Notes: generated by a model from the sequence alone, not told the origin. A stretch of DNA of 64,000 bases from Pseudomonas putida (GCF_028682175.1 NZ_JANHKS010000003.1:124001-188000), one strand, 5' to 3'; numbered from the stretch's first letter, positions 44,027-53,253 are shown. Made by a program: numbers and translations.

Positions 44027-44115
44027 TGTAGGAGTGAGCTTGCTCGCGATGGCGATTTCCCAGTCACCGTCAAGCGGTCAGGACTGGCGCATCGCGAGCA
44101 AGCTCACTCCTACAG
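44027..44115. repeat. REP doublet of a fourth arm type (TGTAGGAGTGAGCTTGCTCGCGA)
   Basis: TGTAGGAGTGAGCTTGCTCG on the left and its mirror ending GAGCTCACTCCTACA-type sequence on the right (to 44115), about 40 bases apart. This is the only copy of the GTGAGC-arm type seen in the window. It sits 19 bases before the 3' end of the outer-membrane factor gene. Confidence 0.85.
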
Positions 44116-44134
44116 GTACAATGGATGCCAGGAC

Positions 44135-45616
44135 TCAGCGTTTCGCCAAATCGGCTTTTGCGGTCTGCGGCCAACCGCCGCCGAGGGCGCGGAAGGTCGA
44201 GACGGCCGCCCGGGCATCATTGGCATGCAATTGCGCCAGTTGATCTCGCGACACCAGCAACTGCCGATCCTCATCCAGCACTTCCACCAGGCTCACCGCA
44301 CCGCCTTTGTAGGCATCCTGCGCCGCATCCCGTGCAACCTGGTGAGCAGCGACTTCCTGGTCCACTTCGCTACGCTGCTGTTCAAGCTGCACCAGCGTGA
44401 CAATCGCGTTCTCGACGTCCTCGGTGGCTTTCAACATTACCTGTCGGTACTCGGCCAGGGCTTCGGCGTTGGCGCCCTTGGCCTGGGCGACCTCGGCATC
44501 GACCCGGCCAAAATCGAACAAACGCCAGTGCAGGCCCAGAATCGCCTGGGGCTGGAACGCGGCTGAACTGAACAACTGCCCGCTGTGGGCGGTATCGAAT
44601 CCCAAAAGGCCAGACAGCGAAACCTTCGGGTAGTACTCGGAGATCGCCGCGCCGATCCGCGCGTTGGAAGCCGCCAGTTTGCGTTCGGCAGCGATCACAT
44701 CGGGGCGCCGGCGCAGCAGGTCGGCGGGGCCTTCGGAATCACTGATGGTCGGCACGCTGTACCGCTGCGAACTGCTCACCAACTCTTTGGCCCAGGTGCC
44801 TGGTTGTGCGCCCATCAGCACGTCCAGTCGGTTCAGTTGGGTCGCCAATTCGGTGCGCAGCGGCGGAATCGTCGCCCGGGCCTGCAACACCAGCGCCTGA
44901 GCCTGGGCCTGTTCGCGGTTGGTCGCCAGGCCGCTGCCCATGCGGTCGTTTATCAGGTTAAGCAGGTTGTTCTGGGTCTTGACCTGGTCTTCGGCCACGG
45001 CCAGACGCTGCTGAGCACCGCGAATCCGGAAGTAGGCATCGGCAGCTTCCGAGGCCACGGAAATCCGCACGCCGACGTGACTGGCTTCGGCGGCCTGGGC
45101 TTCATCGACCGCTGCTTCCTCTCCGCGTTTCAGGCCGCCGGCAAGGTCGGCTTCCCAACTGGCGCCGACGCCGATGGTTTCCAGCGTCTGGTTGCGGTCG
45201 TAGCCGGGGAAGGCGCTGCCGATCTGACCCTGGGAGCTTTCAGTGGACTGACGCTGGCGCACGGCCTTGGCATCCAGCGCGCCTTGCGGCAGGCGAATCG
45301 CGCCGGCCTGTTGCGCCACGGCGCGGGCCTGCTCGACTCGGGCGAAGGACTTGGCCAGGTCCAGATTCTGCTCCAGCACGCGCTGGATGATCCGGGTCAG
45401 CTCGGGGTCGTTGAATCCGGTCCACCAGGTGTCCAGCTCGGGGGCCGGGGTTTCGCCGACGCGCTGCTGTAACAGGGGCTGGTTCTGGTACGAGGCCGTC
45501 AGGGTGTTTTCCGGCTGCTGGTAGTGAGGCCCGACGGTACAGCCGGCCAGGGCGATAACCAGTGCGCTGAGGGCGAAAAGGCCGGTGCGTTTGAAACGAG
45601 ACGCCAGGGTGTTCAT
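44135..45616 (-). CDS. Outer-membrane efflux lipoprotein (NodT/OprM family)
   Basis: 493 aa from ATG 45616, which has GAGGGCAG upstream; ATG 45664 would add 16 residues in front of the signal. Seen: lipoprotein signal with lipobox ALAGC (the cysteine at about 26), then the two OEP repeats (PELTRIIQRVLEQNLDLAKSFARVEQARA, GGLKRGEEAAVDEAQAAEASHVGVRISVASEAADAYF; RRRPDVIAAERKLAASNARIGAAISEYYPKVSL). Forms the TolC-like trimeric exit duct. Follows the EmrB-like pump by about 55 bases, so it completes a tripartite efflux system. Confidence 0.92.
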   Translation of the reverse strand: MNTLASRFKRTGLFALSALVIALAGCTVGPHYQQPENTLTASYQNQPLLQQRVGETPAPELDTWWTGFNDPELTRIIQRVLEQNLDLAKSFARVEQARAVAQQAGAIRLPQGALDAKAVRQRQSTESSQGQIGSAFPGYDRNQTLETIGVGASWEADLAGGLKRGEEAAVDEAQAAEASHVGVRISVASEAADAYFRIRGAQQRLAVAEDQVKTQNNLLNLINDRMGSGLATNREQAQAQALVLQARATIPPLRTELATQLNRLDVLMGAQPGTWAKELVSSSQRYSVPTISDSEGPADLLRRRPDVIAAERKLAASNARIGAAISEYYPKVSLSGLLGFDTAHSGQLFSSAAFQPQAILGLHWRLFDFGRVDAEVAQAKGANAEALAEYRQVMLKATEDVENAIVTLVQLEQQRSEVDQEVAAHQVARDAAQDAYKGGAVSLVEVLDEDRQLLVSRDQLAQLHANDARAAVSTFRALGGGWPQTAKADLAKR

Positions 45617-45671
45617 GGGGCTGCCCTCGAAACGTGAAGCGTGAAATGGGGAGTGAGTGTTCATGGCGATC

Positions 45672-47279
45672 TCAATGGGCGTCTGCAGACGGTGCAGCCG
45701 GTGGCGCGACCTTGCGCATCAGCGGGACCATGGCCACGGCGACGATGAAACAGACCATGATCGCCAGGAACGCATCGGAGTAGGTCTGGGTCTGGGCTTC
45801 GCGGTAGGTCAGCAGCCACAACTGATGCAGCGCCGAGCTGCCAGCGTCGGCGGCGTTCTGGCCCATGGCCGCGAAGTTGCCGGTGGCGGTTGCCAGCCAA
45901 TTGTTCATGGCCTCGTTGCTGTAGTTCAGGTGCTCGGCCAGGTGGGTGAAGTGCAGGTTGGTGCGGTCGTTGAGAATCGTGGCACAGGCCGCGATGCCGA
46001 TGGCTCCGCCCAGGTTGCGCATCAGGTTGAACAGCCCCGACGCCTGTTTCAGGCGCGAGGGGTGCAGCCCGCCGAGGGTCAGGGTCACGGTGGGCGGCAC
46101 TGCCATCTGCTGGGCAAACCCGCGAATTGCCTGGGGCAGCAGCAGTTCATGGCCGCCCCAGTCGTGGGTGATCGGCGAGAAGTCCCACATCGACAGGGCG
46201 AACAGCGACAGGCCGAACATCATGGTCCAGCGCAAATCGACGCGGTTGGCCAGAAAACCGTAGACCGGGATCGCCAGCAACTGGAACACCCCGGTGGAGA
46301 AAATCGCCTCGCCAATGTCCAGCGCGCTGTAGCCGCGCACCCGGCCCAGAAACAGTGGGGTGAGGTAAATCGTGGCGAACAGGCCGATGCCGGTGACGAA
46401 GGAGAAGAAACAGCCCAGGGCGAAGTTGCGGTCCTTGAGGGCGCGCAAGTCTACCACCGGGTTCTGTACGCTCAGGGTCCGGCCAATGAACGCCAGGCCC
46501 GCAAGGCCGGAAATCCAGGCGGTGGTGAGGATGGTCTGGTCGCTGAACCAGTTCCAGCGCGGGCCTTCTTCGAGGGTGTATTCCAGGCAGCCCAGGAACA
46601 GCGCCAGAAATACCATGCTGATGTAGTCGGCGCCCTTGAGCAGCTTGAGGTCCATGGAGTCGATGTTGACCAGCATGGGTACGGCGAAGGCGACGAAAAT
46701 CCCCGGCACCAGATTGATGTAGAACAGCCAGTGCCAGGACGAAACGTCGGTGATCCAGCCACCGATCACCGGGCCCAGAGTCGGGGCCAGCGAGGCGATG
46801 GCGCCGATGGTGGACGCGGCGATGACCCGCTGCTTGCCGCCAAAGAACATGAACGCCGAGGTGAACACCATCGGGATCATCGAGCCGCCCAGAAAGCCTT
46901 GCAGGGCACGAAAGGCGATCATGCTCTGGATGTTCCAGGCCAGGCCGCAGAGCAGGCTGGCGATGGTGAAACCCACCGCCGAGGCGCAGAACAGCCAGCG
47001 GGTGGAGAACACCCGGGCCAGCCAGCCGGACAGCGGAATCACCACGATTTCGGCGATCAGGTAGCTGGTCTGCACCCAGGCGGTTTCGTCGGAGCCAGCG
47101 CTCAGGCCACCGCCGATGTCACGCAGCGAAGCGGAAACGATCTGGATGTCCAGCAACGCGATGAACATCCCCAGGCACATGCTGGCGAACGCCAGGACCT
47201 TGGCCGACGTCGCCATGCTGGCGGCGTCCACCGGCCCCTTCGGTTTGCGCGCGGGTGCGGCGACGGTGGCGGCGCTCAT
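45672..47279 (-). CDS. MFS drug/H+ antiporter of the DHA2 (EmrB) family
   Basis: 535 aa with 14 expected membrane helices. Seen: MFIALLDIQIVSASLRDIGGGLSAGSDETAWVQTSYLIAEIVVIPLSGWLARVF (about 38-91, DHA2 motif A and D1 regions), RALQGFLGGSMIPMVFTSAF, and motif C LAPTLGPVIGGWITD (about 164-178). Inner-membrane pump of the tripartite system, driven by proton entry. Start overlaps the stop of the membrane fusion gene (ATGA at 47276-47279). Confidence 0.92.
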   Translation of the reverse strand: MSAATVAAPARKPKGPVDAASMATSAKVLAFASMCLGMFIALLDIQIVSASLRDIGGGLSAGSDETAWVQTSYLIAEIVVIPLSGWLARVFSTRWLFCASAVGFTIASLLCGLAWNIQSMIAFRALQGFLGGSMIPMVFTSAFMFFGGKQRVIAASTIGAIASLAPTLGPVIGGWITDVSSWHWLFYINLVPGIFVAFAVPMLVNIDSMDLKLLKGADYISMVFLALFLGCLEYTLEEGPRWNWFSDQTILTTAWISGLAGLAFIGRTLSVQNPVVDLRALKDRNFALGCFFSFVTGIGLFATIYLTPLFLGRVRGYSALDIGEAIFSTGVFQLLAIPVYGFLANRVDLRWTMMFGLSLFALSMWDFSPITHDWGGHELLLPQAIRGFAQQMAVPPTVTLTLGGLHPSRLKQASGLFNLMRNLGGAIGIAACATILNDRTNLHFTHLAEHLNYSNEAMNNWLATATGNFAAMGQNAADAGSSALHQLWLLTYREAQTQTYSDAFLAIMVCFIVAVAMVPLMRKVAPPAAPSADAH

Positions 47280-48412
47280 GGCGCGGTCTTCCCGTCAGTG
47301 GCGCTGGCGACCTGGGTGCCGGTGGCATCGGCCTTGGTGTTGACTTCGGCGATCACCGAAAGGCCGGGGCGCAGCTTGCCGAGGTTGCCGTCTTCGCCGT
47401 CCAGGTAGACCCGCACCGGCACCCGCTGGACGATCTTGGTGAAGTTGCCGGTGGCATTTTCCGGTGGCAATACGCTGAACTGCGAACCGGTGGCCGGTGC
47501 CAGGCTGTCCAGATGGCCGTGGAATACCTGTCCCGGTAGCACGTCGGCTTCGATTGTCACCGCCTGGCCTGGGTGCATGTGGGCGAGCTGGTCTTCCTTG
47601 AAGTTGGCGTCCACCCACAGGCCCTTGGCCGGCACCACGGAGATCAATTGAGTACCTGCGGCAGCAAAGGCCCCGACCCGCGCACGGCGGTTGCCGATCA
47701 CGCCGTCCACCGGCGCCCGCAGTTCGGTGTATCCCACGTTGAGCCGGGCCAGGTCACGTTCGGCGCGGGCCTGTTCGAGGGCGGCGCGGGCTTGCAGTTT
47801 CTGGGTCGAGATCACATCCAGCTGGCGTTGCGAGGCGAGCATCGACGCCTGGGCCTTGGCGCCGTTTGCCTGGGCAGTCTTGTAGGTGGCGTCGGCGCGC
47901 TGGAAGCTTTCCACCGACACTGCCGAGCGGGCCGACAGCGTCTGGTAGCGCACCTGATCGTCACGGGAACGCACGGTTTCGGCGTTGGCGGCGTCGATCC
48001 CGGCCTTGGCCTGGCTGACGACGGCATGTTGCAGCTGTTCGGTCGCGTCGAGGTTGGCCAGCAGGGCTTCCTGCGCCGCTACCGCGCCTTCGGCCTTGTT
48101 CAGGCTTGCGCGGTAATCGCGGTCATCGATCTTCACCAGCAGGTCACCGGCGTGGACGAACTGGTTGTCCTGCACCTTGAGTTCGGTGATGTAGCCGGCA
48201 ACCTTCGGCCCGATGACGGTCACGTCGCCCCCGACGTAGGCATCGTCGGTGGACTCCATGAAGCGCCCGACCGTCCACCAGTGGCTGCCGAACCAGACGC
48301 CGCCGATCACGGCGGCGGCACCCAGGGACAGCAGGATCAGGCGTTTGCCCCGAGCGGGTTTTGGCGATGGGACGGCGGTGGCCGGCTCGGTGATGGTGTG
48401 TGGCTGGTTCAT
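47276..48412 (-). CDS. Membrane fusion protein of the EmrA/HlyD family
   Basis: 378 aa. Seen: N-terminal membrane anchor about 24-45 (RLILLSLGAAAVIGGVWFG), biotinyl-lipoyl halves (STDDAYVGGDVTVIGPKVAGYITELKV near 54-80 and LRAPVDGVIGNRRARVGAFAAAGTQL near 236-257), a coiled-coil hairpin between them, and a beta-barrel/MP domain after. Bridges the EmrB-like pump and the outer-membrane factor across the periplasm. It starts 6 bases downstream of the regulator stop, making one operon of four genes. Confidence 0.92.
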   Translation of the reverse strand: MNQPHTITEPATAVPSPKPARGKRLILLSLGAAAVIGGVWFGSHWWTVGRFMESTDDAYVGGDVTVIGPKVAGYITELKVQDNQFVHAGDLLVKIDDRDYRASLNKAEGAVAAQEALLANLDATEQLQHAVVSQAKAGIDAANAETVRSRDDQVRYQTLSARSAVSVESFQRADATYKTAQANGAKAQASMLASQRQLDVISTQKLQARAALEQARAERDLARLNVGYTELRAPVDGVIGNRRARVGAFAAAGTQLISVVPAKGLWVDANFKEDQLAHMHPGQAVTIEADVLPGQVFHGHLDSLAPATGSQFSVLPPENATGNFTKIVQRVPVRVYLDGEDGNLGKLRPGLSVIAEVNTKADATGTQVASATDGKTAP

Positions 48413-48418
48413 GGAGGA

Positions 48419-48967
48419 TTACCTGTCGAGCGAAAGGGGTTGGGTGGGTTTGAGGGTCTGGCGGTAGGCCTCGCGACGGGCGCGACCGGTTTCGATGCGC
48501 CAGGCAGACAGGCTGCTGGCGGGGCCCAGATAACGCAGGTTGTGGTCAAGCAGGCTGATGCGTTTGCCGGTGTTGGCGTCGGCCAGCACCATGTCCACAG
48601 GCTCGCCGTTGCGGTCATCGAACAGCTCGACCTTGGTGCCGTTGGGCGCGAAGTGCTTGTTGCCCCACTTCATCAGCGTCAGCACCACCGGACGGAAATC
48701 ACGGCCGCGCTCGGTGAGCAGGTAGTCGTAGCGGGGCGGTTTGTCACTGTAGGCGCGGCGCTCGACCAGCCCGGACTCGATCAGCGCAGTGAGGCGCCGG
48801 GTCAGGGTGCTGGAGGCGATGCCCAGGCTTTTCTCGAATTCATCGAAGCGGCTCAGCCCGTAGGACAGATCGCGCAGGATCAGGATGTTCCACCAGTCAC
48901 CCACATGCTCAAGGCTCAGGGCGATGGGACAGGGCATGTCGGCGAAGCTTTTCTTTTTCATGGCCAT
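48419..48967 (-). CDS. HxlR-family transcriptional regulator
   Basis: 182 aa. Seen: MPCPIALSLEHVGDWWNILILRDLSYGLSRFDEFEKSLGIASSTLTRRLTALIESGLVERRAYSDKPPRYDYLLTERGRDF, a complete HxlR winged helix (about 11-91), with the conserved cysteine (Cys13) that in family members senses electrophiles or oxidants. A C-terminal extension (about 100-182) is longer than in minimal HxlR proteins. First gene of the efflux operon, so it probably represses it through the inverted repeats at 49016-49058. ATG 48967 or 48961 may be the start. Confidence 0.9.
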   Translation of the reverse strand: MAMKKKSFADMPCPIALSLEHVGDWWNILILRDLSYGLSRFDEFEKSLGIASSTLTRRLTALIESGLVERRAYSDKPPRYDYLLTERGRDFRPVVLTLMKWGNKHFAPNGTKVELFDDRNGEPVDMVLADANTGKRISLLDHNLRYLGPASSLSAWRIETGRARREAYRQTLKPTQPLSLDR

Positions 48968-49015
48968 GATCTCCAGCGCATGAGGCTGCTGCGAAATGAT
49001 GGGTGTAATCTAATG

Positions 49016-49058
49016 TGATGACTTTCATCATGCAAGTCACTATTTGAAATGAAGTGAC
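49016..49058. promoter_or_regulatory. Two inverted repeats in the HxlR/methyltransferase divergent region
   Basis: TGATGA-ctt-TCATCA (49016-49030) and GTCACT (49036-49041) with AGTGAC (49053-49058) lie 50-90 bases upstream of the HxlR start. Both are symmetric and in the AT-rich part of the 200-base gap, so either may be the HxlR operator. Confidence 0.5.
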
Positions 49059-49167
49059 GGGCGGTGCGAACGAGAAGCGAGGACGATGCTGCGGCTCTTC
49101 ATTTGTACTTGGGCCGCTCACGCCTTACCCTCACCGGCAATCCTCCTCGATAAAAAGGACAAGCCCG

Positions 49168-49932
49168 ATGAGTTGGTCTGCCAGGCAGTATTCGATGTTC
49201 GAACAGCAGCGCACCCGCCCGGTGCGCGATCTGGTCGCTGCGATCCCCACGCAAAGCGTCAAGCACGCAATCGATCTGGGCTGCGGCCCGGGCAACTCCA
49301 CCGAGGTGTTGGCCGCACGTTTCCCCGACGCGCGAATCACCGGCCTCGACAGCTCGGACGACATGCTCGCCGACGCCCGCCAGCGCCTGCCGGATCTCTC
49401 CTTCGAGCTGGCCGACATCGGCACCTGGAACCCGGAGCAGACCTATGACGTGATCCTGGCCAACGCCTCGCTGCAATGGCTGCCTGATCACGCCGAGCTG
49501 TATCCGCGCCTGGCCGCACGCCTGAACCAAGGCGGCACGCTGGCCGTGCAGACCCCTGACAACCTTGAGGAGCCGGCTCATCGCCTGGCTCGGGAAGTGG
49601 CCGCTAACGGCCCCTGGGCGAGCAAGACCGGTTCGGTGAAACACCCGGATCGTCACCCGGCTGCCTACTATTACGAGTTGCTCGTGCCCCATTGCGCCGA
49701 AGTGGATGTGTGGCGCACCACCTATCACCACCCCTTGGCGGGCGGGCATCAGGCGGTGGTCGAGTGGTTCAAGGGCTCGGCGTTGCGGCCTTATCTGCAG
49801 CGTCTGGACGAAGGCGAGCAGGCAGCGTTCCTTGCGGCCTACCTGAAGGCGATCAGCCAGGCGTACCCTGCGCTGCCGGACGGTACGGTGCTGCTGCCAT
49901 TCCCGCGTCTGTTCATCGTCGCCACACGCTGA
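49168..49932 (+). CDS. tam: Trans-aconitate 2-methyltransferase-like SAM methyltransferase
   Basis: 254 aa. Start ATG 49168 with AAAAAGGAC upstream. Seen: SAM motif I IDLGCGPGNSTEVLA (35-49), LDSSDDMLADARQRLPDLSFELADIGTW (motif II region), YDVILANASLQWLPDH (about 92-107), then a Tam-type C-terminal part (RPYLQRLDEGEQAAFLAAYLKAISQAYP, LLPFPRLFIVATR). Tam methylates trans-aconitate, a toxic by-product of citrate metabolism. The family name is well supported by the whole pattern, but substrate specificity is not tested by sequence. Confidence 0.87.
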   Translation: MSWSARQYSMFEQQRTRPVRDLVAAIPTQSVKHAIDLGCGPGNSTEVLAARFPDARITGLDSSDDMLADARQRLPDLSFELADIGTWNPEQTYDVILANASLQWLPDHAELYPRLAARLNQGGTLAVQTPDNLEEPAHRLAREVAANGPWASKTGSVKHPDRHPAAYYYELLVPHCAEVDVWRTTYHHPLAGGHQAVVEWFKGSALRPYLQRLDEGEQAAFLAAYLKAISQAYPALPDGTVLLPFPRLFIVATR

Positions 49933-49945
49933 ATCCGGAGCCGCC

Positions 49946-50449
49946 ATGACCGACACCAACACTTCACTGGCCGCGCTGCTGATCCGCAATTACAACGAGG
50001 TGCCGCTTGAAGCCGAGCGCCGCGACCCGTTGTACGAAACCCTGGCTGCACGGCTGGGCACCGGCACTGCCGCGCAGAAACTCGGCGCCTCGATCGACAT
50101 CGTCGCCCCCGGCAAACGCTCGTGTCCCTATCACTTTCACTACGCCCAGGAGGAGATGTTCATCGTCATCGAGGGCCACGGCAGCTTGCGTGTCGCCGGG
50201 CAGATGCTGCCGATCAAGGCCGGCGATGTGATGTTCATTCCGCCGGGCCCCGAGTACCCGCACCAGATCATCAACACCTCCGACGCGCCGCTCAAATACC
50301 TGTCCATCAGCACCCGGGAAGCGCCGGAAGTGTGCGAGTACCCGGATTCGGGCAAATACCTGGCCGCCGCGTCGGTCAATGATGAGCGGGTGTTCCGGGT
50401 GGTGCAGCGCAAGGAAGGCACGCTGGATTACTGGGATGGCGAGCCGTGA
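49946..50449 (+). CDS. Cupin-domain protein
   Basis: 167 aa, single cupin. Seen: cupin motif 1 PYHFHYAQEEMFIVIEGHGSLRVAGQMLPIKAGDV (about 61-95) with metal ligands His63, His65 and Glu69, then motif 2 PPGPEYPHQIINTSDAPLKYLSIS (about 98-121) with His105. It should bind a metal and a small carboxylate or sugar; role unknown. 13 bases after tam and overlapping the LysR start (GTGA), so all three may be one transcript. Confidence 0.85.
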   Translation: MTDTNTSLAALLIRNYNEVPLEAERRDPLYETLAARLGTGTAAQKLGASIDIVAPGKRSCPYHFHYAQEEMFIVIEGHGSLRVAGQMLPIKAGDVMFIPPGPEYPHQIINTSDAPLKYLSISTREAPEVCEYPDSGKYLAAASVNDERVFRVVQRKEGTLDYWDGEP

Positions 50450-51348
50450 GTATCAATCTGCAGATTCGTGACCTGGCGTATTTCGCCAGGGTCGCGGAGC
50501 TTGGGCATCTGGGGCGCGCCTCCGAAGCGCTGCATATCTCGCAGTCGGCGCTGTCCAAGTGCGTCGACCGGCTGGAGGCAGCATATGGCGCAGAGCTGTT
50601 CGAGCGGGAGGGGCGCGGCATTCGCCTGACCGACGCCGGGCAGCTGTTGCGCGAGCGTGCGGTGGAGATCGAGCGCATGCTCGATGAAACCCAGCGCCAG
50701 ACGATGTCCCTCGGCAAAGGCCTGGCGGGCACCATTCGAGTGGGCGCCGCTGCGACCATGGCCGACTCGACCATGCCGCGGGCCTGTCGCGTGTTGCAGG
50801 AACAGGCGCCGGCCGTGGTCATGGAACTGCAGATCGGCATGAACGATGTGCTTCATGACGCGCTGCGCAAAGGTCAACTGGACATCGTCATCGGCCCCCT
50901 GGGTACGCGTGACGATGACCTGCTTGAGTTGCCCATCGGCTTCGATGAAGTGGTGGTCGCGGCCAGTACCCGGCATCCGCTCGCCAGTGGGCCGATGTCC
51001 ATCGAGCAGCTGTGCGACTACCGCTGGGTGTTGTCGGCGCGTTCGGTGGCCACCCGGCAATGGCTGGACGCAGTGTTCGCTGCCCATGGCCTGCCTGCGC
51101 CACAGGTGGCGATTGCCACGAGTTCGATTGCCGCCGTGCCCAACCTGATCGTCGAAACCGGCCTGTTGACTTTTATCTCCCGGCAAAGCCTGAAGGCCGG
51201 CAGGTTGGATAACGGGTTGGTGGAATTGCCCAATCCCGCCACCACCATGTCCCGCCGCTTTGGCGTGGTGCATCGCGCCGGGGCCTTTCTTTCCCCTGCC
51301 ACGCGGCGCTTCATCGAGATCCTGCGGGAAGAAAACAGCGACGGCTGA
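50446..51348 (+). CDS. LysR-family transcriptional regulator
   Basis: 300 aa, GTG start 50446 in a GTGA overlap with the cupin stop. Seen: winged helix about 8-65 (LAYFARVAELGHLGRASEALHISQSALSKCVDRLEAAYGAELFEREGRGIRLTDAG) and a LysR effector domain from about 95 (GTIRVGAAATMADSTMPRACRVLQEQ, IVIGPLGTRDDDLLELPIGFDEVVVAAS). The genes of the hydroxyacid dehydrogenase/RraA/CitMHS cluster follow on the same strand after 123 bases; it is the likely regulator of that cluster. Confidence 0.9.
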   Translation: MSINLQIRDLAYFARVAELGHLGRASEALHISQSALSKCVDRLEAAYGAELFEREGRGIRLTDAGQLLRERAVEIERMLDETQRQTMSLGKGLAGTIRVGAAATMADSTMPRACRVLQEQAPAVVMELQIGMNDVLHDALRKGQLDIVIGPLGTRDDDLLELPIGFDEVVVAASTRHPLASGPMSIEQLCDYRWVLSARSVATRQWLDAVFAAHGLPAPQVAIATSSIAAVPNLIVETGLLTFISRQSLKAGRLDNGLVELPNPATTMSRRFGVVHRAGAFLSPATRRFIEILREENSDG

Positions 51349-51471
51349 ATCTTTCCTCCCAGGAATCAATGCTTGAATTTTCACCAATAGATAGCAACGG
51401 TTGTGACAGTGATACTCACGGCATGCCCGACGCACGGGCGAAAAAAACAATAAGCCGGAGATATCACGCTT

Positions 51472-52461
51472 ATGCCACATACCATTCTGGTCACCGCGCC
51501 CAAACTGGCGCAGGCCGGCCTCGACCTGCTCAATGCCCAAGGCTGTCGCGTGTTGTTCGTGCCTGCCGGGCAGGGCGCCGCCGACATTGAACAGCTGATG
51601 CTCAGCGAACCGGTGGACGCGGTCATTTCCCGCACCCTGGACCTCACGGAGCGCGCCATCGCCGGTTGCCCGACCCTCAAGGTGATTTCCAAGCATGGCG
51701 TGGGCGTCAGCAACATTGCCGTCGATGCGGCCACCGCCCGGGGCATTCCGGTGTACGTGACGCCGGGGGCCAACGCACAGTCGGTGACTGAAATGACCCT
51801 GGCGCTGATGTTCGCCGCCGCACGGCGGGTCAACTGGATGGACCGCGAGTTGCGCGACGGTCGCTGGTCCCGGGCGCAGGACGGCCTGCAACTGAGTGGC
51901 CGCACGCTGGGCCTGGTGGGGTTCGGCCAGGTGGCTCGCCGGGTCGCGCGCGCCTGTCAGGCAATCGGAATGTCGGTGGTGGTGTACGACCCGCTGCTGC
52001 CTGACAGCGCCGATCTCGACGGAGCCGAGCGAGTGAGCTCGTTGCAGGAGCTGCTGCCGCTGAGCCACGTACTCAGCCTGCATGTGCCGCTGACCTCTCA
52101 GACCCGCGGCTTCATCGGCGCGCCGCAGTTGGCGCTGCTGCCCAGGGACGCGTTGCTCATCAACACCGCCCGTGGCGAGGTGATAGACGAACCCGCGCTG
52201 ATCGCAGCCCTGAGTGAACGCCACTTGTACGCTGCCGGCCTGGACACCATGGCCGTCGAACCGCTGCCTGCCGACAGTCCCTTGCTGACCCTGGATAACG
52301 TGGTGCTCACCCCCCATGTCGGCGGTTCGACCCCGGCGGCACTGGCCGCAATGGCCCAGGGAGCGGCGCAGAACGTCCTCGGTTACCTCAACGGCACGCC
52401 TGTCGCACCCTCGGCCTGCATCAATCCCGCCGTGTTGAATGCCAACACCGTCAATCACTGA
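51472..52461 (+). CDS. D-isomer-specific 2-hydroxyacid dehydrogenase (PGDH-like)
   Basis: 329 aa. Start ATG 51472 (MPHTILVTAPKLAQAG). Seen: SKHGVGVSNIAVDAATARGIPVYVTPGANAQSVTE (about 73-107), NAD fold GLVGFGQVARRVA (about 146-158, last glycine of GxGxxG replaced by Ala), catalytic Arg in NTARGEVID (about 231-239), Glu in AVEPLP and His in TPHVGGSTPAA. It reduces a 2-oxo acid or oxidises the hydroxyacid. Follows a LysR gene and precedes an RraA-type aldolase by 13 bases, which points to a carboxylic acid route. Confidence 0.88.
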   Translation: MPHTILVTAPKLAQAGLDLLNAQGCRVLFVPAGQGAADIEQLMLSEPVDAVISRTLDLTERAIAGCPTLKVISKHGVGVSNIAVDAATARGIPVYVTPGANAQSVTEMTLALMFAAARRVNWMDRELRDGRWSRAQDGLQLSGRTLGLVGFGQVARRVARACQAIGMSVVVYDPLLPDSADLDGAERVSSLQELLPLSHVLSLHVPLTSQTRGFIGAPQLALLPRDALLINTARGEVIDEPALIAALSERHLYAAGLDTMAVEPLPADSPLLTLDNVVLTPHVGGSTPAALAAMAQGAAQNVLGYLNGTPVAPSACINPAVLNANTVNH

Positions 52462-52474
52462 TCCGGAGCGCCTC

Positions 52475-53173
52475 ATGACTTCCACTTCTCAACAACAATG
52501 GCCGGCCGGTTATCGCATCAACCCTCGGGTCGAAAGCCTGAGCGCCGAGCTGATCGAGGCCTTTCGCGCCATCCCGGTGGCCGTCGCCGGTGACTGCATG
52601 GGCCGTTGCATCGGCGCCCGTGGGCTGAAGGTCTATCACGGCGACCTGTCACTGAAGCTCTGCGGCCCGGCGTTCACGCTGCGGGTTCGTCCCGGCGACA
52701 ACCTGATGGTGCACAAGGCGCTGATGATGGTGCAGCCAGGCGACGTGCTGGTGATCGACGGTGGCGGCGACGTCAGCCAGGCGGTCATTGGTGGACTGGT
52801 GCGCACCACGGCGCTGCGGGTCAAGCTGGGCGGTATCGTCATCGACGGCGCCGTGCGGGATCTGGAAGAGCTGGCCGAGGGCGTGATTCCGGTATTCGCC
52901 GCCGGTCACACCCACCGCGGCCCGAGCAAGGACGGCCCGGGTGAGATCAACGTGCCGATTGCCTGCGCCGGCCTGTGCGTGCTGCCGGGCGACCTTGTGC
53001 TGGGTGACGCCGACGGGGTGATTTCGATCCCGGCCCAGGATGCCGCCGCACTGCTGCCCAAGACCCTTGCGCACCTGGATCGCGAAGCGGCCATCCGCGA
53101 GACCAATCGCCTGGGCACTGCCAACCCCGAGCGTTTCGATTCCCTGTTGCGGGAGAAAGGCTTGCCGGTCTGA
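52475..53173 (+). CDS. RraA-like / 4-hydroxy-4-methyl-2-oxoglutarate aldolase family protein
   Basis: 232 aa from ATG 52475, which has CCGGAGCG upstream. Seen: IPVAVAGDCMGRCIGARGLKVYHGDLSLKLCGPAFTLRVRPGDNLMVHKALMMVQPGDVLVIDGGGDVSQAVIGGLVRTTA (the family core) and LGGIVIDGAVRDLEEL, where Arg and Asp bind the metal-enolate in the aldolase. AGDADGVISI-type GDADGVISIPAQDA follows. Aldolases of this type split hydroxylated oxo-diacids into pyruvate plus another acid. The operon context favours an enzyme rather than the RNase E regulator RraA. Confidence 0.85.
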   Translation: MTSTSQQQWPAGYRINPRVESLSAELIEAFRAIPVAVAGDCMGRCIGARGLKVYHGDLSLKLCGPAFTLRVRPGDNLMVHKALMMVQPGDVLVIDGGGDVSQAVIGGLVRTTALRVKLGGIVIDGAVRDLEELAEGVIPVFAAGHTHRGPSKDGPGEINVPIACAGLCVLPGDLVLGDADGVISIPAQDAAALLPKTLAHLDREAAIRETNRLGTANPERFDSLLREKGLPV

Positions 53174-53253
53174 TTCGACCCGACGCTGCGGGCGCCTGAT
53201 CTTGCCGGTCGGGCGTCATCGACCTGTACAACTATAAGAAACAGGAAACGACC

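Noticed and set aside
45657..47408. 583-codon plus-strand frame opposite the EmrB-like gene
   Set aside because: Antisense shadow of a clear 14-helix transporter; low-complexity polar translation typical of such shadows.
50428..52485. 685-codon minus-strand frame across the LysR and dehydrogenase genes
   Set aside because: Mirror frame of two well-supported genes in high-G+C DNA. The translation is rich in His, Gln, Arg and Gly with no motif.
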